DNA of 64,000 nt from Clostridia bacterium (GTDB lineage: Bacteria; Bacillota; Clostridia; Oscillospirales; Acutalibacteraceae). Position numbers and translations under genes: made by a program. The notes below the pieces were generated by a model, which saw only the letters and a program-made list of their open reading frames with translations, was not told the DNA's origin and did not search any database. Positions 7,866-17,138 of the stretch are shown in pieces (the stretch's first letter is position 1; every line of letters starts with the position of its first letter). The DNA lies in NCBI GenBank assembly GCA_017522225.1, contig JAFWZR010000013.1, positions 141,419-205,418 on the forward strand. Reading direction: 5' to 3'.

Positions 7866-8291
7866 TTATTCGTAATCGTCTTCGTAGTCTTCCTTGGAGT
7901 AGTCGAAGTTTTCATCAACCTCAACCTTGCCGAACTTTCTGCGCTTAGAAACACCGCCGTGATTTCTTGTATATATCTCGTGAATATAGCAGGTCTTATA
8001 TCCCTTATCTTTATGAAGTACAAATCCGACCTGATCAACGTAAATCAGTAAGGACTCATAATTGCTGTCCGCCTTCATCTGAATGAGCTTCTGTACCTCG
8101 CCCGATTCTTTGCCGAACATTTCAACAGTCTTTTCCTCAAGGTCATAATACCATACACGGTGAGTTTTGAGTGTATAAGCGAATGCTTCCTTGTTCATAT
8201 AGCCATGGTTGATAACCTTACCTGTAAGATTATCGACTACAATAACTGGCAGAATATCTCTCATCTGCCAGAGCTTTGACAAATCTATCAT
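7866..8291 (-). CDS. Degenerate HisI-like protein (phosphoribosyl-AMP cyclohydrolase fold)
   Basis: 141 aa, with residues 14-102 resembling HisI: LPVIVVDNLTGKVINHGYMNKEAF, then GEVQ, SLLIYVDQVG and CYIHE. The catalytic metal sites are eroded. The DCDxD magnesium motif reads D75-S-N-Y-E79, so two of three aspartates are replaced, and of the three zinc cysteines only C101 remains (S76 and L92 replace the others). Histidine synthesis through this protein is therefore unlikely. The C-terminal 25 residues are very acidic (DYSKEDYEDDYE). It lies 16 bp after polC with its own AGAGGGG ribosome site and no other his gene nearby. It may be a ligand-binding or partner protein; the function is unknown. 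Confidence 0.7.
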   Translation of the reverse strand: MIDLSKLWQMRDILPVIVVDNLTGKVINHGYMNKEAFAYTLKTHRVWYYDLEEKTVEMFGKESGEVQKLIQMKADSNYESLLIYVDQVGFVLHKDKGYKTCYIHEIYTRNHGGVSKRRKFGKVEVDENFDYSKEDYEDDYE

Positions 8292-8307
8292 TTCTATTAC
8301 CCCTCTT

Positions 8308-11300
8308 TTAAAATCCGAAAAAGCTTATCTGTGTACTCTCGGGCAAGCCCTCAAGCGCACCGCAAGCCGCAAGTGTTTCCATAACGGACTTACTGATGCC
8401 TGCACGCTGCTGCAAATCTTCGCGTGACATATATTCGCCCTCTCCGTCGTCACGTGCTTTCATAAGTGCAATTGCAGCAGATTCACCCGTACCTGACATT
8501 GACGAGAACGGAAGTCGGATTTTGCCGTCCTCAATTTTATAAATGGTTGCGTGTGATTTATAAAGGTCAACGGGCAGGAATTCCACGCCGCGTGCCATCA
8601 TTTCATTCACAACCTGCATTGAAGTGAAGATGCCCTCCTCCTTTGCCGTTGCTTCGTGTGCCTGCATCTTCATCTTTATCTGACGCATACATTCCTTAAC
8701 AGCATCTCTGCCCTTCATTATAGCAACCGTGTCAAGGTCCTCGCCTCGTACCGACATATACGTTGCATAATATTCAAGCGGATGATAAACCTTGTACCAC
8801 GCAAGACGCATAGCCGCAATAACATAAGCCGCCGCGTGAGCCTTCGGGAACATATACTTGATTTTCATACACGAATCGATATACCACTGCGGAACATTAT
8901 GGTCACGCATCGCCTGCATATGCTCCTCTGTCAGAAGCTTTGTTGCGTTACCCTTACGCACAATTTCCATAATCTTGAACGCCATATCAGGCTCAAGTCC
9001 CTTATGCATAAGGTAAACCATAATGTTATCTCGCGTACCGATAACCTCCGCAATCGTACACGTGCCGTTTTTGATAAGCTCCTGCGCATTGCCGAGCCAA
9101 ACGTCGGTACCGTGAGAAAGTCCTGAAATCTGAAGCATTTCAGAGAAGTTCTTCGGCTTTGCTTCCATAAGCATCTGACGGACAAACGGTGTGCCGAGCT
9201 CGGGAAGAGACAGCGTACCTGTCTCGCAATCGATATCCTCGGGTGTTACACCGAGAGGCTCGGGAGTTGTGAAAAGCTTATAGAGCTCAGGGTCACAGAC
9301 ATCTGCCTCAAACACCTTGATGCCCGTTGAGTCTTCAAGGTGTTTGTACAGCGTGGGAACATCGTGGCCGAGGTTATCAAGCTTAAGAATTGTATCGTGA
9401 AGTGAGTGGAAGTCAAAGTGCGTCGTACGAAGACCACCGCTGACATCGTCTGCGGGGTGCTGAATGGGAGTGAAGTCCTCCGCATCGTTAACGGCAGGAA
9501 CAACAACCATTCCGCCCGGATGCTGACCTGTTGTCCGTTTAACACCGACGCAACCCTTTGTCAGTCTCTCCTCTTCTGCTTTATTGATTGTAACACCCTT
9601 GATTTCTGCCCATTTTTTAACAAAGCCGTAGGCAGTTTTATCGGCAACCGTACCGATTGTACCTGCCTTGAAGGTATGGTCAATACCGAAAAGCTCTTCC
9701 GTATAGCGGTGAGCGTAGAACTGATATTCACCGCTGAAGTTAAGGTCGATATCGGGCTGCTTGTCACCCTTGAAGCCAAGGAAGGTTTCAAACGGAATAT
9801 CGTGGCCATCACGGTGCATCGGTGTTCCGCACACGGGACAATCCTTCGGCGGCATATCAAAGCCTGAGCCGACAGAGCCGTCCTCAAAGAATTCGCTGTG
9901 CTTACACTGTCTGCACACATAGTGCGGAGGCAACGGGTTAACCTCAGAAATACCTGCCGCGTGAGCAACGAACGATGAGCCGACAGAGCCTCGTGAGCCG
10001 ACATAATATCCGTGCTCTTCAGAGTTATAAACGAGCTTCTGCGCAATCATATAAAGAACACCGAAGCCGTTGGAAATAATCGACTTTAGCTCCTTATCAA
10101 GACGCTTTGCAACATTCTCGGGTACGGGGTCGCCGTAATCTCGCTTTGTTCTTTCCCAACAGATTCTTGTAAGGTCCTCGTCTGCACCCTCAAGGCTGGG
10201 CGGGAATGTGCCTCTGGGGAACGGAGTCATTCCATTTTCGCACATATCGGCAATCTTGTTTGTATTGGTAATAACGATTTCTCGTGCAGTTTCCTCACCG
10301 AGGTAGGAAAACTCCTCGAGCATATCGTTGGTTGTTCTTAAGTAAAGCGGAGCCTGCTCTGCCGCATCCTTGAAGCCCATTGTGGTCATAAGGATTTCAC
10401 GGTAAATCGAGTCACCTTTTTTCATAAAGTGAACGTCACCCGTTGCCACAACAAGCTTGCCGAGTCTGTCTGCAATGCCGATAAGACGGCGGTTATGATC
10501 CTGCAGGTCATAGACCGTACGGACATCGGCATATTTTTCGTCATCCGAACGCACCATAAACGAGTTATTGCCCGTCGGCTGAACTTCAATATAGTCGTAG
10601 AATGAAGCAACCTTTATAAGCTCCTCGTCCGGTTTACCGTCCATCATTGCACGGTAAAGCTCACCTGCCTCACACGCACTGCCGATGATAAGACCTTCAC
10701 GCAGCTGCATAAGTCTGTGGCGAGGAATACGCGGACGCTTTTTGAAAAACTTAAGGTTTGATTCTGTAATATGCTTATAAAGATTCTTGAGTCCCTGAGT
10801 ATTCTTGACAAGGAGAATGATATGGTATGTTCCCTTTGTCTCCTTTACCTCGTTCATATACCCTGCAGGGATTTCCTCACCGTCTTTAAAGCCGTAGCTG
10901 TCGTAAAATTCATCGTCATCCACAAGGTAGCCTTCCATACCGTAGATGATTTTGATACCGAGCTTTGCGGCAGTGTTACAAGCCTCGGGGAAAGACTGAA
11001 CACAGCCGTGGTCGGTGATTGCAATTGCCTTATGTCCCCATTTTGCAGCACGGGTTACAAGGTCCTTTGCACTTGCCATACCGTCCATAGCAGACATATT
11101 TGTATGAAGATGAAGTTCAACTCGCTTTTCGTCGCAAGTGTCCTTCTCCTCTATTTTTTCAATTTCAGTAATCGCTCTTGCCGTGATGATGTATGTGTGC
11201 TGGTATGTATCCATAGTGATTGCACCGCGTACAAGAACAGTCATGCCCTCTTTAAGTGAGCTGACGATATCACCGCACTTTTTCTTTTCGCCGAAAACCT

Positions 11301-12123
11301 TTACGATATAGGACGATGTATAGTCCGTAAGGCTGAAATTAATAATGCTGTATTTACCGTCTTTTGATTCGCGTGTATCAACGCTGAAGATATCACCCCA
11401 GATTACAACCTCACCGTCTTCGGGGAAGCATTCTGCAATAGGCTTCGGCTTCACCTTGATAACCGTACCGTAGAGTGCCTTTGCATTTGAAAGAGAAATA
11501 GGCAGATCCTCAAAGGTCTGCACAGTGGGATTCTTTGGTGCAGGTTCACCTGCCGAAGGCTTGACAACAACCTTTTTGGGCTGTGCATCAAGCAGTTTTT
11601 TATTCTCCTTCTGCTGAAAAGTCTTTAATTTTTCTATATCCTCCTCAACGGATTCCGTGCTGACAAAATCAACACGGACAAGCCGCTCAAAGCGACTGTC
11701 GAGCGTGTCACGGATAAACTTGTCGCATCCGAGATTTATGAGTGTGTCCTTGCCGTTCTTCGCAAGAAAAACGGTCAGCTTATCCTCGTTGAGGTTGTAT
11801 TGGGCTCCGTCAAGAATTGACTTTGCCGCGGGGAAGTTTTCGCAGATTTCTTTAACAAATCCGCTCAGATAATTTATATCGAGACTCTCCGGAGGAAATC
11901 GATAGTCCATTTTTATGGTGCGTAAATCCATCAGTCGCCTGATTTCATCCTTTGCCTGTATGATAACGGAATTATCAACAGGCGTGTCAAAACGGACAAC
12001 CATACTGACTGCACGGTCAGCAAGAGTTGCCTCTATGCTTTCGACGGTTGCTCCGCCGAAATAAGCCAATATACTGCTGTCAAGATAGTTGCCGAAAAGT
12101 TCTGAAAAGCTTACCGACTTCAC
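8308..12123 (-). CDS. polC: DNA polymerase III alpha subunit, PolC type, without exonuclease domain
   Basis: Replicative polymerase of 1271 aa, against about 1437 aa for Bacillus subtilis PolC. Visible in order: an N-terminal domain with a linker to about 200, an OB fold around 215-325, PHP part 1 (333-401, RVELHLHTNMSAMDG, ITDHG), PHP part 2 from 432 (YHIILLVKNTQGLKNL, RPRIPRHRL), a zinc finger (C737, C740, C762, C765), and the palm motif PDIDLNF (D791, D793). In PolC the DEDDh proofreading exonuclease sits between the two PHP parts. Here a linker of about 30 residues (402-431) joins them and no FDVETTG-like motif exists. The start is GTG at 12123. It sits in the conserved ispG-polC order. 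Confidence 0.95.
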   Translation of the reverse strand: MKSVSFSELFGNYLDSSILAYFGGATVESIEATLADRAVSMVVRFDTPVDNSVIIQAKDEIRRLMDLRTIKMDYRFPPESLDINYLSGFVKEICENFPAAKSILDGAQYNLNEDKLTVFLAKNGKDTLINLGCDKFIRDTLDSRFERLVRVDFVSTESVEEDIEKLKTFQQKENKKLLDAQPKKVVVKPSAGEPAPKNPTVQTFEDLPISLSNAKALYGTVIKVKPKPIAECFPEDGEVVIWGDIFSVDTRESKDGKYSIINFSLTDYTSSYIVKVFGEKKKCGDIVSSLKEGMTVLVRGAITMDTYQHTYIITARAITEIEKIEEKDTCDEKRVELHLHTNMSAMDGMASAKDLVTRAAKWGHKAIAITDHGCVQSFPEACNTAAKLGIKIIYGMEGYLVDDDEFYDSYGFKDGEEIPAGYMNEVKETKGTYHIILLVKNTQGLKNLYKHITESNLKFFKKRPRIPRHRLMQLREGLIIGSACEAGELYRAMMDGKPDEELIKVASFYDYIEVQPTGNNSFMVRSDDEKYADVRTVYDLQDHNRRLIGIADRLGKLVVATGDVHFMKKGDSIYREILMTTMGFKDAAEQAPLYLRTTNDMLEEFSYLGEETAREIVITNTNKIADMCENGMTPFPRGTFPPSLEGADEDLTRICWERTKRDYGDPVPENVAKRLDKELKSIISNGFGVLYMIAQKLVYNSEEHGYYVGSRGSVGSSFVAHAAGISEVNPLPPHYVCRQCKHSEFFEDGSVGSGFDMPPKDCPVCGTPMHRDGHDIPFETFLGFKGDKQPDIDLNFSGEYQFYAHRYTEELFGIDHTFKAGTIGTVADKTAYGFVKKWAEIKGVTINKAEEERLTKGCVGVKRTTGQHPGGMVVVPAVNDAEDFTPIQHPADDVSGGLRTTHFDFHSLHDTILKLDNLGHDVPTLYKHLEDSTGIKVFEADVCDPELYKLFTTPEPLGVTPEDIDCETGTLSLPELGTPFVRQMLMEAKPKNFSEMLQISGLSHGTDVWLGNAQELIKNGTCTIAEVIGTRDNIMVYLMHKGLEPDMAFKIMEIVRKGNATKLLTEEHMQAMRDHNVPQWYIDSCMKIKYMFPKAHAAAYVIAAMRLAWYKVYHPLEYYATYMSVRGEDLDTVAIMKGRDAVKECMRQIKMKMQAHEATAKEEGIFTSMQVVNEMMARGVEFLPVDLYKSHATIYKIEDGKIRLPFSSMSGTGESAAIALMKARDDGEGEYMSREDLQQRAGISKSVMETLAACGALEGLPESTQISFFGF

Positions 12124-12146
12124 TTTGTCACATCCTGTTATAATAT

Positions 12147-12169
12147 CCCTCTGCCGTAACGACAGAGGG
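12147..12169 (-). other. Hairpin between ispG and polC
   Basis: A 7-bp stem CCCTCTG / CAGAGGG with a 9-nt loop. On the minus strand ATATTATAA follows, not a U-run, so this is a weak terminator at best and may be a processing or attenuation hairpin just ahead of the polC ribosome site. Confidence 0.4.
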
Positions 12170-12181
12170 TAATCGGTTAAT

Positions 12182-13231
12182 TTATAATTTTTCTATTTCT
12201 GCCAATAATTCTTTGACGATGTCTTTCTCGTCAATTTTTCTTAAGATTTCGCCCTTCCTGAAGAGCATTGCACAGCCGTCTCCGCCTGCAATACCGATAT
12301 CCGCCTCGCGGGCTTCACCCGGTCCGTTAACAACGCAGCCCATTACGGCTACCTTGATTTTCTTTGTGCAGTCACGAAGAGCGTTTTCAACCTCATTCGC
12401 AACGCTAATAAGGTCAATTTTTGTTCTTCCGCATGTAGGACACGAAACAATCTGCACACTATCAGACTTAAGTCCGAGTGCCTTGAGTATGTCGTGACCT
12501 GCATAAACCTCGTTCACAGGATCATCCGTAAGCGAAACGCGGATTGTGTCGCCGATACCGTGCATAAGAAGACTGCCGATACCTGCACTTGATTTGATAA
12601 GTCCCATACGCGCCGTACCTGCTTCGGTTACACCAAGGTGCAACGGATAACTGCATCTCTCTGCCACGGTTTCGTATGCTTTAATCATATTTTCAACATT
12701 TGACGATTTGATTGAAATTACAATATCGTCAAAATCAAATTTTTCGAGTAAGGATGCGTGATACATTGCACTCTCTGCCATTGCTTCGGGAGTAGGTGCA
12801 CCGTACTTTGCAAGAATTTCTTTCTCAACCGAGCCTGAATTGACACCGATTCGGATAGGAATATTCTTCGATCTGCAAGCATCAACAACGGCCTTTACCC
12901 TGTCATCCGAGCCGATGTTGCCGGGATTTATGCGCACCTTGTCAACACCTGCCGCAACCGCTTCAATTGCAAGACGGTAGTCGAAATGAATGTCTGCGAC
13001 AATTGGAACCCTGACAGCCTCTTTGAGTGCAGGAATAAGACCGACGGCATCCATATCGGGAATTGCTCCGCGGATAACCTGACAGCCTGCTTTTTCAAGC
13101 TCGATAGCCTGTTTTACACTCGCTTCAAAATCGTGAGCAGGCTTATTGAGCATTGACTGCACACTGACGGGTGCGTCACCGCCGATGAAGATATTGCCGA
13201 CCTTAACTTTTTTAGTCATTCTGCGTTCCAT
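12182..13231 (-). CDS. ispG: 4-hydroxy-3-methylbut-2-enyl diphosphate synthase
   Basis: Iron-sulfur enzyme of the MEP isoprenoid pathway, converting MEcPP to HMBPP. Visible in 349 aa: VSVQSMLNKPAHDF near the start, VADIHFDYRLAI, VRINPGNIGS, the RIGVNSGSVE segment, and cluster cysteines in SCPTCGRT plus VMGCVVNGPGEA. I chose ATG at 13231, 8 nt after a GGAGG; the longer TTG frame would start inside that ribosome site. Together with dxr four kilobases upstream in the same operon, this gives two MEP-pathway steps next to uppS, which uses the product. Confidence 0.95.
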   Translation of the reverse strand: MERRMTKKVKVGNIFIGGDAPVSVQSMLNKPAHDFEASVKQAIELEKAGCQVIRGAIPDMDAVGLIPALKEAVRVPIVADIHFDYRLAIEAVAAGVDKVRINPGNIGSDDRVKAVVDACRSKNIPIRIGVNSGSVEKEILAKYGAPTPEAMAESAMYHASLLEKFDFDDIVISIKSSNVENMIKAYETVAERCSYPLHLGVTEAGTARMGLIKSSAGIGSLLMHGIGDTIRVSLTDDPVNEVYAGHDILKALGLKSDSVQIVSCPTCGRTKIDLISVANEVENALRDCTKKIKVAVMGCVVNGPGEAREADIGIAGGDGCAMLFRKGEILRKIDEKDIVKELLAEIEKL

Positions 13232-13253
13232 TGTCCAGACCTCCAAAGAAAGT

Positions 13254-14297
13254 TTATTTTATAAACAACGTGTAGATATCTTTAAATGTGATAGCAACCA
13301 TAAACAACAGCAGAAGCACCATTCCGATGCCGTGCACCCAAGCCTCGTATTTCTGATTTATCGGCTTGCGTCTGATAAGCTCGATAAAGAGGAAAAGAAG
13401 TCTGCCGCCGTCAAGTGCGGGTACAGGTAAGAGGTTGAATATACCTATGTTTATTGTGATGAGTGCCATCATTGTGAGAAGTCCCGTGTAATCCGATGTT
13501 TTAACGGATTCCTGTGTTGCGTCCGAAACAAAGTCAACAACGCCTACAGGGCCCGAAACATCCTTAACCGAGTATTTGCCCGTTATAAGGTCAAAGAGAC
13601 TCAGCCATACCATGCGGCAGATACTTGCTGACTGCTTGAAGGTATCCTTAAAAACAGTGCCTGCGGTTTTATCCACACCGAGGATTACAACCTGTGACGC
13701 ATTGAGTTCAACGTCTGTGAGTTCGATTTTTTCGCCCTCACGCTCGATCGTCATATCAGCCTTACCGTCTGTACGGCTGAGAAGATATGCAACATCCGTA
13801 TAATAAAGAACCCGTCTGCCGTCAATTGTCAGCACCTTATCTTTTGATTTAAGACCGTTGTATTCAGCAACCTGCTTTGAGTCAACATTGAAGCTGTGGA
13901 TATGGTTTGTACCTGCGTATCCGTCGGAGATGCCGAGCGTGATTGCAACAAGGATAAGACCGAGAAAGATGTTGACAAGCGCACCTGCAACAACAATGAC
14001 TATCCTCTGCCAACACGGTTTTTTATTGAACGCGCGTTCATCGTCGCTCTCTTCATCCTCGCCCTCCATACTGACAAATCCGCCAATAGGAAAAAGACGT
14101 ACGGAATACTGCGTTTCACCCTTCTTCTTGCCGAAAAGCTTCGGCCCCATTCCCATCGAAAACTCGTTGACCTTAACCTTAAAGAGCTTTGCAAAAGTGA
14201 AATGACCAAGCTCGTGCACCATAACGATGATGCCGAAGAAAAGTATCGCAACAAGTATTGTCCATTTGCTTGCGATAAAAGATAAAATTTCTGCCAT
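13254..14297 (-). CDS. rseP: Site-2 protease, RseP/RasP family (M50)
   Basis: Intramembrane zinc metalloprotease that cuts anti-sigma factors and remnant signal peptides inside the membrane. Visible in 347 aa: HELGH (H28, E29, H32) in the first membrane segment, GMGPKLFGKKKGETQYSVRL after it, a single PDZ-like region about 125-200, the PALDGGRLLF aspartate motif near residue 293, and a C-terminal membrane helix. One PDZ domain is the Gram-positive arrangement. The dxr-rseP order is conserved in many bacteria. A possible client is the sigma/anti-sigma pair at 59754-61251, which is only an inference. Confidence 0.93.
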   Translation of the reverse strand: MAEILSFIASKWTILVAILFFGIIVMVHELGHFTFAKLFKVKVNEFSMGMGPKLFGKKKGETQYSVRLFPIGGFVSMEGEDEESDDERAFNKKPCWQRIVIVVAGALVNIFLGLILVAITLGISDGYAGTNHIHSFNVDSKQVAEYNGLKSKDKVLTIDGRRVLYYTDVAYLLSRTDGKADMTIEREGEKIELTDVELNASQVVILGVDKTAGTVFKDTFKQSASICRMVWLSLFDLITGKYSVKDVSGPVGVVDFVSDATQESVKTSDYTGLLTMMALITINIGIFNLLPVPALDGGRLLFLFIELIRRKPINQKYEAWVHGIGMVLLLLFMVAITFKDIYTLFIK

Positions 14298-14306
14298 AGT
14301 TACCTC

Positions 14307-15449
14307 TTAGATTTTATTCTTAACATAATCTCTTGCCCAATCGTACATTCCGTACACATCGTCAAGAGTATAAGCTTCAAAGTGCTGTGAAGCCTCAACC
14401 GCTGAGCGGACAAGCTCTTCGATCTGAAGGAATTTGATTTTACCCTGACGGAAAGCAAGGTTTGCTTCCTCGTTCGCAGCATTTGCACACGCAGGGTAAA
14501 GTCCACCGTCATCTATCGCCTTACGGCAGACATTGATAAGTCCGAATGTCTCGTAATCAGGCTCAAAGAAGGTAAGTGTACCGTACTCGGTCAGAGAAAG
14601 CTGTCTGACGGGAGACGGAATTCTGTTCGGGTAAGTGAGTGCGTACTGAATCGGAATACGCATATCGGGTACACCGAGCTGTGCAATAACTGAGTTGTCA
14701 CAGTATTCAACGAGAGAATGGATAACACTCTGACGGTGAACAACGATGTCGATATCGTTCGGATTCATATCAAACAGCCATACGGCCTCAATGAGTTCAA
14801 GTCCCTTGTTCATCATTGAAGCAGAATCAATGGTTATTTTTGCACCCATACTCCAGTTCGGGTGATTGAGTGCTTCCTTGACCGTTACGTCACCGAGCTC
14901 CTCACGCTTTTTGCCGAAGAACGGGCCGCCCGATGCAGTAAGAATAAGGCGTTTAACCTCTTTTTTATCTGCACAGCCCTGAAGCGACTGAAAAATTGCA
15001 GAGTGCTCACTGTCCACAGGAAGGATGCTGACACCCTTTTCCTTTGCAAGGTTCATAACAAGCTGACCGCCCGCAACAAGTGTTTCCTTGTTTGCAAGGG
15101 CAATTTCGCTGCCTGCGTTTATTGCGGCAACAGTGGGCTTAAGTCCTGCCATACCCACGATACTGTTAAGAACATAATCAGCACCGAGTGCGGCACATTC
15201 GCACACTCCGTCCATACCCGAAAGCACCTTCGTATCCGTATCTGCAACACGGATTTTAAGGTCTGCGGCAGAGTTTTCATCAACCATTGCGGCATACTTC
15301 GGTCTGAATTTTCTTATCTGCTGTTCGATAACATCAGTATTTGTACTCGCAGTCAGTGCAACGACCTCGTAGCCCTGCATCTCGATAACCTCGAGCGCCT
15401 GTGTGCCGATTGAGCCTGTTGAGCCGAGCAGTGTTACTTTTTTACTCAT
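14307..15449 (-). CDS. dxr: 1-deoxy-D-xylulose 5-phosphate reductoisomerase
   Basis: First committed MEP-pathway enzyme, turning DXP into MEP with NADPH. Visible in 380 aa: GSTGSIGTQALEV (9-21) for NADPH, PVDSEHSAIFQ, LTASGGPFFG with the adjacent NHPNWSMGAKITIDSASMMN metal/substrate segment, and a C-terminal helical domain ending DYVKNKI. AGGGTGAT serves as ribosome site. It overlaps no neighbour: rseP follows after 9 bp and cdsA precedes by 30 bp. Confidence 0.96.
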   Translation of the reverse strand: MSKKVTLLGSTGSIGTQALEVIEMQGYEVVALTASTNTDVIEQQIRKFRPKYAAMVDENSAADLKIRVADTDTKVLSGMDGVCECAALGADYVLNSIVGMAGLKPTVAAINAGSEIALANKETLVAGGQLVMNLAKEKGVSILPVDSEHSAIFQSLQGCADKKEVKRLILTASGGPFFGKKREELGDVTVKEALNHPNWSMGAKITIDSASMMNKGLELIEAVWLFDMNPNDIDIVVHRQSVIHSLVEYCDNSVIAQLGVPDMRIPIQYALTYPNRIPSPVRQLSLTEYGTLTFFEPDYETFGLINVCRKAIDDGGLYPACANAANEEANLAFRQGKIKFLQIEELVRSAVEASQHFEAYTLDDVYGMYDWARDYVKNKI

Positions 15450-15479
15450 AGTATCACCCTGATTACAACTTTAATTATA

Positions 15480-16340
15480 TCACCTGATTACATTGATTAT
15501 GCTGACAATCACATACATTGCAGGTAAAACAAAGAGTGCACTGTCAACTCTGTCCATCAATCCGCCATGACCGGGGATAAGATTGCCGTAATCCTTAATT
15601 CCGTAATTACGCTTAATAACTGATGCTGAAAGGTCTCCGAAAATACTGATAATTGAAAGAACGACCGAAATCGGAACAACCTCATACCATGTCCAACCAT
15701 TGAACGGAACACTGAAAAACCACTTATCAAAAACGAAATACATTATAATATTTGCAACCGCTGTAAGAAGTACACCACCGATTGCACCCTCCCAGGTCTT
15801 TTTCGGACTGATGACGGGTGACATCTTATGCTTGCCGAGATATACGCCTGCAAAATAAGCTCCCGTATCTGTAAGCCATGCGCAGAACGCAAAGAAAAGA
15901 CTTATATAAACTGCGTGTGATTCAACGTATCCTGTATCGCCCGGGAACTGCCAGTCATAAAATCTTGCCCAGCAGGCAATTGCATTCGGCACAGCCAGTG
16001 AAGCAATAAGACACATTGATACCTGATCAAACCTAACCTTGGAATTCCATTTTATCATCATTATGAGCAACGTGATAAAATAAACTGAAAGCGCCGCCAT
16101 CGGAGTAACACCCATTTTCCCGAGAATGTCATACGAAACATTGAACGGGATAAACATACCGGCCGCTATTGAAACAAGCTTCATCGGTAAATTTACTTTT
16201 ACCACATTACACAGCTCATAAACGCAGATACCGCTCGCAATTGAGAGTATAATCGGCAACGCGGGTGTATCCATAAAGCAAAGCAAAGCAATAACCAGTC
16301 CGCCACAGATCAAGCCTGCAATAATTCGAGTTTTCATCAT
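15480..16340 (-). CDS. cdsA: Phosphatidate cytidylyltransferase
   Basis: Integral membrane enzyme making CDP-diacylglycerol from phosphatidate and CTP, the branch point of phospholipid synthesis. At 286 aa it shows multiple hydrophobic helices, SPKKTWEGAIGG, and the signature KRNYGIKDYGNLIPGHGG followed by LMDRVDS. The start region is ATGATG: the first ATG overlaps the uppS stop (ATGA) and the second, three bases on, has the better distance from GGAGG, so the true start may be 16337. Coupled translation with uppS is likely. Confidence 0.94.
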   Translation of the reverse strand: MMKTRIIAGLICGGLVIALLCFMDTPALPIILSIASGICVYELCNVVKVNLPMKLVSIAAGMFIPFNVSYDILGKMGVTPMAALSVYFITLLIMMIKWNSKVRFDQVSMCLIASLAVPNAIACWARFYDWQFPGDTGYVESHAVYISLFFAFCAWLTDTGAYFAGVYLGKHKMSPVISPKKTWEGAIGGVLLTAVANIIMYFVFDKWFFSVPFNGWTWYEVVPISVVLSIISIFGDLSASVIKRNYGIKDYGNLIPGHGGLMDRVDSALFVLPAMYVIVSIINVIR

Positions 16341-17050
16341 ACACCTCCGAAACGTCTGTTACGGTTATTGAAGTCATCAATGGCTCTGTCAAGGTCAGCC
16401 TCTGTGAAATCCGGCCAGAGAATATCTGAAAACCAGAATTCGGAATAAGCTGACTGCCAGATAAGGAAATTGGAGAGTCTGTACTCTCCGCTCGGACGGA
16501 TAATAAGGTCGGGGTCAGCCTGACCTGCCGTATAGAGATTCTGAGAAATATCGTCCTCTGTGATGTCTTCAGGATTCATTTCGCCGTCTTTGACCTTCTG
16601 TGCAATCTTTTTGACAGCATCAACAATTTCAAGTCTTCCGCCATAGTTGATTGCGATGTTTACATCAATCCGATCTGCGTCCTTTGAGTCACGCTCGGTT
16701 GTGTCAAACCTGTCAATGATATCGGCAGGAACACCTTCACGGTGACCGAGGAAATGAATACGCATACCCTTTTGCTTGTTTTCTTCCTGACGCTCCTCCG
16801 CCTCGTCAAGATAGTCGCGGAAAAGGTTCATCAGAGCACTTACCTCCTCGGGAGGTCTGCGCCAGTTTTCGGTTGAAAAAGCGTAGAACGTAATGTACTT
16901 TACGCCGATTTCGTTGGCATATTCACAGATTCTGCGGAAAACATTAGCTCCTGCCTTATGCCCTTCTGAACGTGCAAGACCGCGTTGCTTTGCCCAACGG
17001 CCGTTACCGTCCATAATAATACCTATGTGTTCAGGAATTTTTCTTTCCAT
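16337..17050 (-). CDS. uppS: Undecaprenyl diphosphate synthase
   Basis: Cis-prenyltransferase that builds the C55 lipid carrier for the cell wall. Visible in 237 aa: HIGIIMDGNGRWAKQRGL with the catalytic aspartate, FYAFSTENWRRP, and the C-terminal RPSGEYRLSNFLIWQSAYSE plus FWSDILWPDF-like end. ATG at 17050 follows GAGG by 7 nt; a TTG six codons upstream would overlap the terminator tail, so I rejected it. The gene starts just 20 bp past an intrinsic terminator that follows frr. Confidence 0.95.
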   Translation of the reverse strand: MERKIPEHIGIIMDGNGRWAKQRGLARSEGHKAGANVFRRICEYANEIGVKYITFYAFSTENWRRPPEEVSALMNLFRDYLDEAEERQEENKQKGMRIHFLGHREGVPADIIDRFDTTERDSKDADRIDVNIAINYGGRLEIVDAVKKIAQKVKDGEMNPEDITEDDISQNLYTAGQADPDLIIRPSGEYRLSNFLIWQSAYSEFWFSDILWPDFTEADLDRAIDDFNNRNRRFGGV

Positions 17051-17066
17051 AATCCTACCTCGAAAC

Positions 17067-17092
17067 AAAAGGGCAGACTGTGTAGTCTGCCC
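17067..17092 (-). terminator. Terminator between frr and uppS
   Basis: A 9-bp perfect stem GGGCAGACT / AGTCTGCCC, loop of 4, followed on the minus strand by TTTTGTTT. It lies inside an otherwise conserved operon and may cut readthrough into uppS and the downstream genes. Confidence 0.8.
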
Positions 17093-17138
17093 TGATTTTC
17101 AAATTGTCAGACTGCTTGAATCAGTTTTGCGTGCCGAC

